From Acidimicrobiia bacterium (GTDB lineage Bacteria > Actinomycetota > Acidimicrobiia > IMCC26256 > BP-133): DNA of 15,169 nt. The position numbers were made by a program, and so were the translations under genes. Below, piece after piece: positions 1-7,600 of this stretch. The notes under the pieces are model-generated. The model ran no database searches. It saw only the letters and a program-made list of their open reading frames with translations, and was not told the DNA's origin. The stretch is taken from NCBI GenBank assembly GCA_025934385.1, contig JAICYE010000008.1:1-15169 (forward strand). Direction: 5' to 3'. The stretch's first letter is position 1. Every line of letters starts with the position of its first letter.

Positions 1-226
1 CGGCCACGATCCCGGACAGCGCCTCGAGGATCGGCGCTTCGGCGTTGGCCTTCACGGCGTAGAACAGCTCGCAGCCCTCGGGCAGCGCCGCCACCGCCGC
101 CGCGGCGTGGGCGCGCAGCCCGTCGAGGTCGTAGACGTAGGCGCACACCGGCCCATCGCTCCCCGCCCGCAGGCGAGCGACGACCGTTTCGGCGGACACC
201 CCCGAAACCCCGGGGTCAATCTGCAT
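1..226 (-). CDS. sbnH: SbnH-like PLP-dependent decarboxylase, N-terminal 75 residues (partial, runs off left edge)
   Basis: The sequence shows 75 codons starting at ATG 226 and continuing past base 1. The N-terminus contains a YVYDLDGLRAH segment (residues 30-40) and then LFYAVKANAEAPIL (54-67). These are hallmarks of fold-type III (alanine racemase/DAP decarboxylase-like) PLP enzymes, and Lys59 of the YAVKAN motif is the expected PLP lysine. The start codon lies inside the end of the preceding SbnC-like gene (11 bp overlap, 216-226), which implies translational coupling. In the Staphylococcus sbn pathway, SbnH decarboxylates the citryl-diaminopropionate intermediate to a citryl-diaminoethane unit. 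The assignment to SbnH rather than diaminopimelate decarboxylase (lysA) is inferred from the position after three NIS synthetase modules and SbnA/SbnB. The fold is near certain; the exact substrate is not. Confidence 0.85.
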   Translation of the reverse strand, partial: MQIDPGVSGVSAETVVARLRAGSDGPVCAYVYDLDGLRAHAAAAVAALPEGCELFYAVKANAEAPILEALSGIVA

Positions 227-1850
227 CGACGAGCGCCAGCGGGTTGCGCACCGCCTGCATCCGCAGCTTTGTGTCGGGCAGCAGGCGGCGCGTCGTCAAC
301 TGCTCGACACGCACCCTCGGGGCGAGGACGTCGAAGCGGGCGGCCCCTTCCGCCACGCCGGGGAAGCGCCGCCGGTGCCGCTCGATCACGCCCCGGGCCA
401 GTGCCCAGAAGCGTTCCTCGGGCAGGCCGAACCAGTCCTCCAGGAACATGGCCAGCTCGGCCAGGTTCACGAAGAACAGGCAGTCGACAGCGAAGTCCCG
501 CACGTCGTCGTCGCTCTGGGTCTCCAGGTACGAGTTGCGGTTGACGGCCAGGTGGTCGGCCGGCGTCGGCCGCAGCGCCGGCCGACCGGCGGGGTCGGCC
601 AGCCCGGCCACCGAGAAGCGGACGCCGTCGTGGAAATCCCGCAGCGCCAGCCTGGCCGGCCGCCCGTCCTCGTGGATCAGGATCAGGTTCTGGGCGTGGG
701 CCTCGAGGGCGATGCCGTGGCCCACGAGGAAGTGCAGCACCGGCGATACGGTCACCTCCAGCAGCCGCCGGACCCACGGCTCGACGCCCTGCTCCTTCAC
801 CCAGCGGGCCACGAACGGCTCGCCGGTGGCGTCGACATGGCAGAGGGCGGTGAACGGCGCCGCCCGCTCCCCCGCCGCCAGGTGGGGATGGAGGCTGTCG
901 CGCCAGATGGCCGACAGCTCCGGGGAGTGGGCGATGCCGAGCCGCTCGCCGAGCACCACCGGCCGCAGCTCCCGGCCCAGATAGGGGTCGCCGGCCACGA
1001 TCCGCTCCAGCCAGTCGGAAATGAGCGGGGCGTTGGCCACGGCGTGGGGGGCCAGCGTCCGGGCCGTCGAGGTGGTGACGATCGACAGCGCCAGCTTCAG
1101 CGTCGGCCGCTCCGGACGGGAGGCGTTGGCCAGCGACCGGATCGACTGCTGGGCCCGGTAGTCGTCGTCGCCCGTGCCGAGCTCGACGAGCGAACCCTCG
1201 GCCCGCAGCGCCGCCCATGTCGTCGGGCCGTGCCGGCGCCACTGCCAGGGATGGACGGGCAGGACCACCCGCCCGTCCGCCGTCTCGGGCCGCACGCCGG
1301 CCGCGCCGTCGGCGTCGACGCCGCTGCACTCCACCAGCGAAGGCCGCACGGCGACCCACACCGGCCGCAGCCGCCGGCCGAACTCCGGCCCGAACTCGGC
1401 GTTGTCGGTGGCGTCGAACCCGAGCCGGGACTTGTAGGACGGGTGGTATCGGTGGCCGTCGACGACCAGGGACTCGAGCTCGTCGTACGAGGCGTCGGCG
1501 GCGCAACGGCGCAACGCCCGCCACTGGAGGCGGGCCTGGGTGTCGTTGGCCACCGTCCGCTCGAGCTCGGTGGCGAAGGCCCGCCCGCGGTCCGGCTCGG
1601 CCCGCACCAACCCGCCGGCGGCGAGCGACTCCAGCAACGCCGCCGGGGACGTCGCCTCGACCGCCGCCGCTCCGGCCACGAGCTGCACGACCGGCTCCGG
1701 GCCGAGCCGCACCCGGTCGAAGCTGAACCGCCGGCCGAGACGCCAGCGGTAGCCGGGCACCTCGGCCGGGATGGCCGCTTCGTAGACGAGCGACTCGACG
1801 AGCTGGCGCAGGACGCGCCGCTGCACCTCGAGCCGCTCGCCCGAGGTCAC
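216..1850 (-). CDS. sbnC: NIS siderophore synthetase, IucA/IucC family, SbnC-like (type B)
   Basis: This 544-residue protein is an ATP-dependent acyl-adenylating amide synthetase of the IucA/IucC family. Visible motifs are HPSYKSRLGF (136-145), LPVHPWQW (197-204), QQSIRSL (234-240), KLALSIVTTSTARTL (252-266), IALEAHAQN (380-388) and LRDFHDG (403-409). The HPSYKSR stretch and the STARTL segment resemble SbnC/AcsA-type enzymes as I recall them. In staphyloferrin B synthesis, SbnC adds 2-oxoglutarate in the last condensation. The start is GTG at 1850, overlapping the TGA of the upstream fusion by 4 bp (GTGA). The frame stays open further upstream, but that stretch is covered by the conserved end of the upstream protein. 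At 544 residues it is slightly short for the family (usually about 580-620). The phosphate-binding SxRT motif reads SIRS here. Family certain; subtype inferred. Confidence 0.9.
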   Translation of the reverse strand: MTSGERLEVQRRVLRQLVESLVYEAAIPAEVPGYRWRLGRRFSFDRVRLGPEPVVQLVAGAAAVEATSPAALLESLAAGGLVRAEPDRGRAFATELERTVANDTQARLQWRALRRCAADASYDELESLVVDGHRYHPSYKSRLGFDATDNAEFGPEFGRRLRPVWVAVRPSLVECSGVDADGAAGVRPETADGRVVLPVHPWQWRRHGPTTWAALRAEGSLVELGTGDDDYRAQQSIRSLANASRPERPTLKLALSIVTTSTARTLAPHAVANAPLISDWLERIVAGDPYLGRELRPVVLGERLGIAHSPELSAIWRDSLHPHLAAGERAAPFTALCHVDATGEPFVARWVKEQGVEPWVRRLLEVTVSPVLHFLVGHGIALEAHAQNLILIHEDGRPARLALRDFHDGVRFSVAGLADPAGRPALRPTPADHLAVNRNSYLETQSDDDVRDFAVDCLFFVNLAELAMFLEDWFGLPEERFWALARGVIERHRRRFPGVAEGAARFDVLAPRVRVEQLTTRRLLPDTKLRMQAVRNPLALVDAD

Positions 1851-4800
1851 GACCCGGCGCCGGACCGCAGCGGGTTCGGGAGACCGACCCAGCTCGGCCG
1901 CTCGCCATGCCCCTCCAACACACTCACGAGGTTGGCCTTGGCCGGCAGCGTCGCTCCGTCGAGCAGCTGGCGCAGCGGGGCGGCGGCGGGATCGGCGCCG
2001 TGGCGGACGGCCTCGTCGGCGAGAGTGCCGGCCACCACGCTCCACAGCTGTCCTTCGGCCGGGCCCACGTGCTCGGCCAGCGTGGCGACGAGCTGGCCGA
2101 CGTGGTTGACGAGGACGTGGTAGCCGAAGCGCCGCCACACCTCGGCCTCCCCGTAGATGGCGGGGCTCCCGGCGGCGATCAGGGCGCCGAAACGGTCGCC
2201 GGCCCCCGAGTGGTCGGCATTGAGCGCGGCCCCTTCGAGATCCCGCACCACGAAGCGGGCCGGCCAGCCGTCGTCGAGGGCCACCAGCGAGTTCTGCGTG
2301 TGGGCCTCGAGGGCGACGCCGTGGCGGACGAGCAGCCGGCACAGCGGCCGCACCGACAGCTGCAGGTACCGCTCGAGCCAGGCCCGCCCGTCGCCGTCAC
2401 CGCGGCCACAGCGCTGCACGGCCCGCACGACCGGCGGCACGCCGTCGACCGGGTCGGGTTCGAGGAGGGCCGCCACCACCATCGGCGAGGCCGCCCCGGC
2501 CATTGGCGGGCCTTCCCGGTACACGACGCCGGTGGCGGCGGCGATCGCCGCCGGGCCCGGAGCGGCGCCGGCATCGCCGGGCAGCCGCAGGTGCCGGTAG
2601 CCGAGCTCGAGGAGGACACCGAAGCCGCCCGTCGGCCCGTCAACCGCGGCGTCGAGGTCGCCCAGCCCGGCGAGGACGCCGGCGGCGTCGAGGCTGCGCC
2701 GCAGCTGCTCGACCGAGTTCTCCCGCACGAAGTTGGTGATCCGCACGGACAGCGACAGCTTCAGCTGCCGGCCCGAGGCCGGGTCCCAGACCGTCCGGAT
2801 CGAGGCGGTGGGATGCACCGGCGGGCCGAGCGGCCCGAGGTCGACGACACGGCCGGCGGCGACGAGCTCGGCCAGCGGCGCCGCCGCGCCGACCAGCAGG
2901 TGCTCCGCCTGCCAGGGATGGCAGGGCAGCAGCGGCCAGGTCGCCCGCGCCGTCCCGAGGCGGGCGGCGGCGGCGTCGCCCAGGGCGGGCGGTGGGTCGA
3001 GCGACCGCACCGTCCCGAGCCGCTCCTCGACCAGCAACTCGGGATCGACCGCCAGCCAGTGCAGCGGGAACGAGGCGCCGAGCTCGGGGGCGTAGCGCTC
3101 GGCATCGGCCACGGTGAAGCCGGGCGACGCCTTGGCGGCCGGGTGGAGCGGATGGCCGAGGCGCAGGCTCTGCTCGGCGGCCAGGAACGGCCTGGGGGCG
3201 TGCCAGGGATCGATCGTCCCGGTGACCGGAAGCCCTTCCAGGAACAGGCGCGTCTTGGCCGTGCCGTCGGCGACGAGATCAGCGAAGGCGGCGTCGGCGG
3301 CGGCGCCGTCCACACCGCCGTCCAGTTCGGCGCTCACCAGCCGGGCCAGATCGGCGGACGTCAACGCTTCGCCCGTCCGCAGCGTGAACCCCGGCCGGAA
3401 GCGGTGATGGCCGATCGGCGACTGGTAGGCCAGCGAACCCACCACGGCCCGGCGGGTGCGGGCGAAGGGGATCGTGACCGTCGAGCCGACCACCACCGGT
3501 TCGACGCCCGACTCCCGCAGGAAGCAGTTGACGAGCCGTTCGGCGACGGCGTGCTCGGCCACCTCGGCGGCCCGGTCGTCGCCGGCCAGGAAGGGGTTCC
3601 CGGCCCGGCCGGTGCCGCTCGGCATGCTGCCGCCGCCGGTGCCGACCCGGGCCAGCAGCGGGCCGAGGACGAGCTTCGTCGGCCAGCCGGCGGCGCGGAA
3701 CAACTGCCGCTCGGTGACCTCGGCCGCCGCCGGCGGGAGATCGACCCCGGCCCGGGCGGCCCGCACGACGTCGGCCAGCCGCCGCCAGACCCGGTCCTCC
3801 GCGACGCCATAGGCGGTCACCAGCGCCCGCCCGATCGCCTGGAGCGACACCTCGAGGGCCAGCGTCTGGAACCACCCGAGCAGCCCTTCGGGACTGGCCG
3901 CCCACAGGCTGTTGGGCGTGCCGGGCTTGACGTCGTAGCCGGGGTCGGGCAGGCCGGCGGCGGCCAGCCAGGGCCGGTGGAGGCGGACGGTGTCGTGGTC
4001 CCGCAGCACCATTCCCTCCACCCGGCCCCTCCGGCAGTGGAGCACGGCGTTCTGGCCGTGGAACTCGGGCAGGAAGCCGAGACCGAAGCAGGCCAGGGCG
4101 ACCTCGCTGACGACGCGGGCGACGTCGTCGAACACCGCCAGGGCGGCGTCGGGCGAGGCGGGGTCGTCGCCCCGGTCGGCGACGAGCCGGGCCAGGCCGG
4201 GGGCGGTGTCGTCCGGGAGAACCACCCCGAGGGCGCCGAGCGGCACGAGGCTCTGACCGTCCCCCGACCCGACACCGTCGGGCCAGACCCGCAGCAGGCA
4301 GCCGAGGTGGCCGGGCTTGTCGTCGTAGCGGGCCGCTGCCGGAGCGGTGAAGGCCCACCACGCCCGCTCGTCGCAGACGTGCAGGCGGCCGGCCAGCGCG
4401 GGGTGGCGGGCGGCCGCCGTCTCCAGCAGCGTCTGGGCCCGGGCGGCGTTGGCCAGGTAGCGCGGCGGCAGCAGCCGGAGCGCTCCGAGCGTCGAGATCC
4501 CGAGGGGCAGTTTGACGTGGACTCCGGCGGTTTCACCTGGCCCCCCGGTCACCGGCACCAGCGTCCGCGTCGACGCCGTCGGCCGGAACGCCCCGAGCCC
4601 GCTGGCCACCGGCACGCAGACACCGCTGCGCCATTCGGGGGCGTACAACCCGGCCAGGACGTGGGCGTGCTGCCAGGGATGGACGGGCAGGACGACGTGA
4701 TCGGGCCCGTCGACGCCGGCGCCGGCCAGGGCCGCGGCCAGCACCGCCCGGTCGGAGGCTGTGAGCAGGGCGTCGGCCGGCGACGGCTCCCGGTCGAGGG

Positions 4801-5569
4801 ACGGGGCGAAGCCCGGCAGGCCACGCGCCGCGTCGGCCGCCGCCCCCCGCCCGGTCGGGGCCAGGGCCAGCACCTCGGCCAGCCGGTCGGCGGTGCCGCA
4901 GTCCAGATGGTCGCGCCGGACGGCGATCCAGTCGAGACCGAAGGTCCGCTCCCCGGCCGGCGAATAGCGCCGGTGCCGGGGTTGGTCCCAGCCGATCCGG
5001 GCCCGGCCGGTGGGGTGGAAGGGCCGGTCGCCCAGCGCCGTCAGCGCCTCCCAGTCGAGCAGCACCGGCCGGGCGGCGGAGCGGACGCGGCCCCAGGCCG
5101 CCTCGGCCCGGAGCAGCGAGGCGCCGTGGACCACCGCCAGGTCCAGCCCGGCCAGGACCTCGTCGAGGTTCGGTGGGCGGCCGGCTCCCATGGCATCAGG
5201 GGCCAGCCGGTCGGCCAGCAGCGCCAGCAGTTCCCGGGGGCTCATGGGCACCGGCCCGCCGTCGCCGTCGTCGCTGCCGCCGCCGAGCAGGAGAACCGGC
5301 GGACGGCTGAGCCGGTAGGGCTGCAGCGCCGCCGCCGGCCGGGCCCGGAAGACGACGGCGTCGGGCCCGAGCGCCACCTGGACGTGGCGTTCGTCGCCGC
5401 ACAACGGCAGGTACAGGGCCCCGGCCACCGAGCCGATGCGGCCCCGGGACCGGAAGCCGAAGAGGTCTTCGGCGATCAGCCCGTCCACCAATGACCGCAG
5501 AACGTCGGCCTCGGTCTCGCGCCGACGGTCGTCCGGCCCCAGGAATACCTGCCTCAACGGGGAAGCCAT
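1847..5569 (-). CDS. Double NIS siderophore synthetase: SbnF-like module fused to SbnE-like module
   Basis: This single 1240-residue frame contains two complete IucA/IucC synthetases; a usual member is about 600 residues. Module 1 (about 1-640) has LPVHPWQ (294-300), PTASTRT (330-336), KLPLG (353-357), EFHGQN (502-507) and LRDHD (522-526). The segments around 353-372, 521-530 and 548-572 recall type C enzymes (SbnF/AcsC). After a Gly-rich linker (about 642-660), module 2 (about 662-1240) has GHPLHPAAKASPGF (805-818), LPCHPWQ (881-887), HPTASIRT (919-926), KLSLSVRITNFVREN (937-951), LEAHTQN (1087-1093), VVRDLEG (1107-1113) and AKANL (1210-1214). These closely resemble SbnE (type A, citrate-using). 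Both ATP-binding sites look intact. ATG 5569 lies 16 bp inside the end of sbnB. In the known pathway SbnE makes the first amide and SbnF the second, so the fusion may pass intermediates between sites. Module subtypes are from memory, not alignment. Confidence 0.93.
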   Translation of the reverse strand: MASPLRQVFLGPDDRRRETEADVLRSLVDGLIAEDLFGFRSRGRIGSVAGALYLPLCGDERHVQVALGPDAVVFRARPAAALQPYRLSRPPVLLLGGGSDDGDGGPVPMSPRELLALLADRLAPDAMGAGRPPNLDEVLAGLDLAVVHGASLLRAEAAWGRVRSAARPVLLDWEALTALGDRPFHPTGRARIGWDQPRHRRYSPAGERTFGLDWIAVRRDHLDCGTADRLAEVLALAPTGRGAAADAARGLPGFAPSLDREPSPADALLTASDRAVLAAALAGAGVDGPDHVVLPVHPWQHAHVLAGLYAPEWRSGVCVPVASGLGAFRPTASTRTLVPVTGGPGETAGVHVKLPLGISTLGALRLLPPRYLANAARAQTLLETAAARHPALAGRLHVCDERAWWAFTAPAAARYDDKPGHLGCLLRVWPDGVGSGDGQSLVPLGALGVVLPDDTAPGLARLVADRGDDPASPDAALAVFDDVARVVSEVALACFGLGFLPEFHGQNAVLHCRRGRVEGMVLRDHDTVRLHRPWLAAAGLPDPGYDVKPGTPNSLWAASPEGLLGWFQTLALEVSLQAIGRALVTAYGVAEDRVWRRLADVVRAARAGVDLPPAAAEVTERQLFRAAGWPTKLVLGPLLARVGTGGGSMPSGTGRAGNPFLAGDDRAAEVAEHAVAERLVNCFLRESGVEPVVVGSTVTIPFARTRRAVVGSLAYQSPIGHHRFRPGFTLRTGEALTSADLARLVSAELDGGVDGAAADAAFADLVADGTAKTRLFLEGLPVTGTIDPWHAPRPFLAAEQSLRLGHPLHPAAKASPGFTVADAERYAPELGASFPLHWLAVDPELLVEERLGTVRSLDPPPALGDAAAARLGTARATWPLLPCHPWQAEHLLVGAAAPLAELVAAGRVVDLGPLGPPVHPTASIRTVWDPASGRQLKLSLSVRITNFVRENSVEQLRRSLDAAGVLAGLGDLDAAVDGPTGGFGVLLELGYRHLRLPGDAGAAPGPAAIAAATGVVYREGPPMAGAASPMVVAALLEPDPVDGVPPVVRAVQRCGRGDGDGRAWLERYLQLSVRPLCRLLVRHGVALEAHTQNSLVALDDGWPARFVVRDLEGAALNADHSGAGDRFGALIAAGSPAIYGEAEVWRRFGYHVLVNHVGQLVATLAEHVGPAEGQLWSVVAGTLADEAVRHGADPAAAPLRQLLDGATLPAKANLVSVLEGHGERPSWVGLPNPLRSGAGS

Positions 5570-6564
5570 GTCCCGATCTTGGCCGCTCTCGCCCGGTCAT
5601 AGACGGCTTTTGCGCAGGCGACGTCGATCACCGCCATCCCCATGGGGTTCAGAAGGATGACCTCGTCGTCGTTCTCCCGCCCCGGGCGGCGGCCGATGAC
5701 GACCTCGCCGAGCTCGGCGTGGAGCCGCTCCCGGGAGAAGGATCCCTCGGTTGTGAGCTGGTGGATGACCTTGCCCTCCCGGTTGCACTGCTCCCAGTCG
5801 TCGACCACGACCTTGTCGGCCGAGAGGAAGACGTCCTTGCCGGCGTCCATGATCGAGACGTTGGCCAGCAGCGTTCCCGGGCGCAGCCAGGCGGCCGGGA
5901 GCCAGGGCCGGTCGGCGACCGTGGCGGTGACGACGACGTCGCCGGCCCGGACGGCCGACTCGGCATCGGCGGCGATGTTGACCTCGACCTTGGGCCGGCC
6001 GGTCCCCACCTCCCCGGCCAGTTCCACGGCGGCCGCCGGCTGCAGATCGAAGAGCCACACCGTCCCCACCGAGGGGAACTGCTCGAGCAGCGTCAGCACC
6101 TGCCGGCGGCCGATCGGGCCGCAGCCCACGCAGGTCAGGGTGGCGAAGCCGGCCCGGGCGAGGTGGCGGGCGGCGACGGCGGTGACGGCGGCGGTGCGGG
6201 CGGCGCTGATCAGGCCACCCTCCATGACCGCCACCGGCCGGTGGGTGTCCGGATCGTTGAGGACGATGACGGCGCTGGCCCGTTCGATCCCGTAGCGCTC
6301 GGGGTTGTCGTGCTTGGAACCGACCCACTTGAGCCCGGCGGCGGGCCGCTCCCCGCCGACCCAGGCCGGCATGGCGATGATGCGGTCGGCGATGTGGCCG
6401 TCGGGCCGCCAGCGGAGGTAGGGCTTGAGCGGCTGCACCGTCCGCCCCCGGGCGTGGAGGGCGAAGGCCTCGGCCACGGCGTCGACGAAGAAGTCGGAGC
6501 CGAAGCCGGCCGCGGCGGCGACGTCGGCCCGGCTCAGGTACAGCAACGAATCGGACGCGCTCAC
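5554..6564 (-). CDS. sbnB: SbnB-like N-(1-amino-1-carboxyethyl)-glutamate dehydrogenase
   Basis: This 336-residue protein belongs to the ornithine cyclodeaminase/mu-crystallin superfamily and has the same length I recall for Staphylococcus SbnB. It has a Rossmann GCGPIG motif (147-152), GLKW with the likely active-site Lys79, the SAARTAAVTAVAARHLA helix (120-136) and NVSIMDAGK (235-243) with the Asp used by this superfamily. In the known pathway SbnB oxidatively cleaves the SbnA product, N-(1-amino-1-carboxyethyl)-L-glutamate, with NAD to release L-2,3-diaminopropionate and 2-oxoglutarate, both building blocks of staphyloferrin B. The start is GTG 6564, sharing GTGA with the stop of sbnA (4 bp overlap). 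The frame is open upstream, but that is shadow coding inside sbnA. The family alone would also allow an alanine or ornithine-type enzyme; the sbnA and NIS neighbours make SbnB far more likely. Confidence 0.92.
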   Translation of the reverse strand: MSASDSLLYLSRADVAAAAGFGSDFFVDAVAEAFALHARGRTVQPLKPYLRWRPDGHIADRIIAMPAWVGGERPAAGLKWVGSKHDNPERYGIERASAVIVLNDPDTHRPVAVMEGGLISAARTAAVTAVAARHLARAGFATLTCVGCGPIGRRQVLTLLEQFPSVGTVWLFDLQPAAAVELAGEVGTGRPKVEVNIAADAESAVRAGDVVVTATVADRPWLPAAWLRPGTLLANVSIMDAGKDVFLSADKVVVDDWEQCNREGKVIHQLTTEGSFSRERLHAELGEVVIGRRPGRENDDEVILLNPMGMAVIDVACAKAVYDRARAAKIGTWLPR

Positions 6565-7532
6565 GGGCCCACCGTGAGCGCGTTGCCGACCGGCAGGCGG
6601 GCGACCCAGTCGTCGTCGTAGACCTGTTCGAGGTAGCGGTCGCCGCGATCGGGGAGGACGGTGAGGACCTGCCACCCGGTCGGCCAGCCCGGGCGCAGCC
6701 GCCCGATGGCCGCCACCACCGCCCCCGAGGACCCTCCGGCCAGGATCCCCTCGGACAGGGCCAGGGCCCGGCAGCCGGCGACGGCGTCCCGGTCGGACAC
6801 CGAGACGACCTCGTCGATCTCTCCGGGATCGAGCACCTCCGGCCGCCGGCCGGCCCCGAGCCCGGGCACGTGTCGCGGCCCCGCCGGCCCGCCGAAGATC
6901 ACCGAGCCGGCGGCGTCGACGGCCACGACGTGCAGGCGGGGAAACGAAGCCCGCAACCGGCGGGCCAGGCCGAGGATCGTGCCGGTCGTGCTGACCGGCA
7001 CGACCAGGCAGTCGAGCGGCCGGTCGAGGTCGGCCAGGATCTCGGCGGCGGTGCCGTGGTAGTGGGCCTGCCAGTTGCCGTCGTTGGCGTACTGGTTGAC
7101 CCACACGCTGCCCGGCCGTTCCCGGCACAGCTCGGCCACCCGGCGCAGTCGGGAGCCGAGGAAGCAGCCGTGCTCGTCGGCGTCGGTGACGATCTCGACG
7201 TCGGCCCCGAGCCGGGCCAGGATGCGGAGGTTGGCCGGGGTGGTCTTGGGATCGACGACGCAGGTGAAGGCCAGGTGGTGAACCCGGGCGGCGGTGGCCA
7301 GGGCGATGCCGAAATTCCCCGACGAGCTCTCGACCAGGGGGGTGGCGGCGGTGATCGTGCCGTCGGCCAGCCCCTGCTCGACGATGTAGGCCGCCGAGCG
7401 GTCTTTCATGCTGCCGCTCGGGTTCATCAGCTCGAGCTTGGCGATGACGGTGGGCCCGGGCGGAGGGAACTGCCGGCCCAGATCGACCAGCGGCGTCCGG
7501 CCGACGCACGCCAGCACTGACGTGTAAAGCAT
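6561..7532 (-). CDS. sbnA: SbnA-like PLP-dependent synthase for the diaminopropionate precursor
   Basis: This 323-residue protein belongs to the cysteine synthase/CBS family (fold-type II PLP), matching the usual SbnA length of about 326. NPSGSMKDR (37-45) carries the PLP lysine Lys43; SSSGNFG (69-75), STTGTI (181-186) and GGSSGA (266-271) are cofactor-binding loops. The segment YANDGNWQAHYHGTAAEI (148-165) is typical of the SbnA/2,3-diaminopropionate synthase subgroup. SbnA joins O-phospho-L-serine and L-glutamate to N-(1-amino-1-carboxyethyl)-L-glutamate, the substrate of the next gene's enzyme. It is the first gene of the operon. ATG 7532 is preceded by an AAAGGTAAGGG Shine-Dalgarno region, and the iron box ends 11 bases upstream. 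Ordinary cysteine synthase is the alternative, made unlikely by the overlapping sbnB and NIS genes. Confidence 0.93.
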   Translation of the reverse strand: MLYTSVLACVGRTPLVDLGRQFPPPGPTVIAKLELMNPSGSMKDRSAAYIVEQGLADGTITAATPLVESSSGNFGIALATAARVHHLAFTCVVDPKTTPANLRILARLGADVEIVTDADEHGCFLGSRLRRVAELCRERPGSVWVNQYANDGNWQAHYHGTAAEILADLDRPLDCLVVPVSTTGTILGLARRLRASFPRLHVVAVDAAGSVIFGGPAGPRHVPGLGAGRRPEVLDPGEIDEVVSVSDRDAVAGCRALALSEGILAGGSSGAVVAAIGRLRPGWPTGWQVLTVLPDRGDRYLEQVYDDDWVARLPVGNALTVGP

Positions 7533-7542
7533 CCCTTACCTT

Positions 7543-7561
7543 TCGAGATAGGCTAACCGAA
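7543..7561. promoter_or_regulatory. IdeR/DtxR-type iron box upstream of the siderophore operon
   Basis: On the + strand the 19 bases TCGAGATAGGCTAACCGAA match the DtxR/IdeR consensus TTAGGTTAGGCTAACCTAA at 14 of 19 positions, including the whole core TAGGCTAACC. The box starts 11 bases upstream of the sbnA ATG and would cover the transcription start or the ribosome binding region. Iron-loaded IdeR/DmdR/DtxR repressors bind such sites in actinobacteria and shut off siderophore genes when iron is plentiful. That role here is inferred from the match and the location. Confidence 0.8.
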
Positions 7562-7569
7562 TCTAGCCT
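7550..7569. repeat. Inverted repeat AGGCTA-N8-TAGCCT overlapping the iron box
   Basis: AGGCTA at 7550-7555 is repeated as its reverse complement TAGCCT at 7564-7569. The left arm is the core of the iron box, so the right arm could give a second, shifted half-site for cooperative binding of two repressor dimers, as is known for DtxR-family proteins. It could also be a chance feature in a short intergenic stretch. Confidence 0.4.
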
Positions 7570-7600
7570 CGTCTCGATCGGGACGGAGGTTGCCCGCCCG

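Noticed and set aside
52..1923. 623-codon minus-strand frame overlapping the SbnC-like gene
   Set aside because: It is Arg/Ala/Gly-rich and out of frame with the IucA/IucC motifs, so it is a shadow frame.
1851..2342. Upstream extension of the SbnC-like frame
   Set aside because: The frame is open, but this stretch encodes the conserved SbnE-like C-terminus of the fusion in another frame, and the extra residues are Arg/Pro-rich. GTG 1850 with the 4-bp overlap is a better start.
1907..5494. 1195-codon open frame on the + strand
   Set aside because: It lies antisense to the double NIS synthetase. Its translation is low-complexity Gly/Arg/Pro/Gln-rich with no recognisable motif, as expected for the opposite strand of GC-rich coding DNA.
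6561..7532. Housekeeping cysteine synthase (cysK)
   Set aside because: The fold is the same, but the NDGNWQAHYHG segment and the overlapping sbnB and NIS genes favour SbnA.
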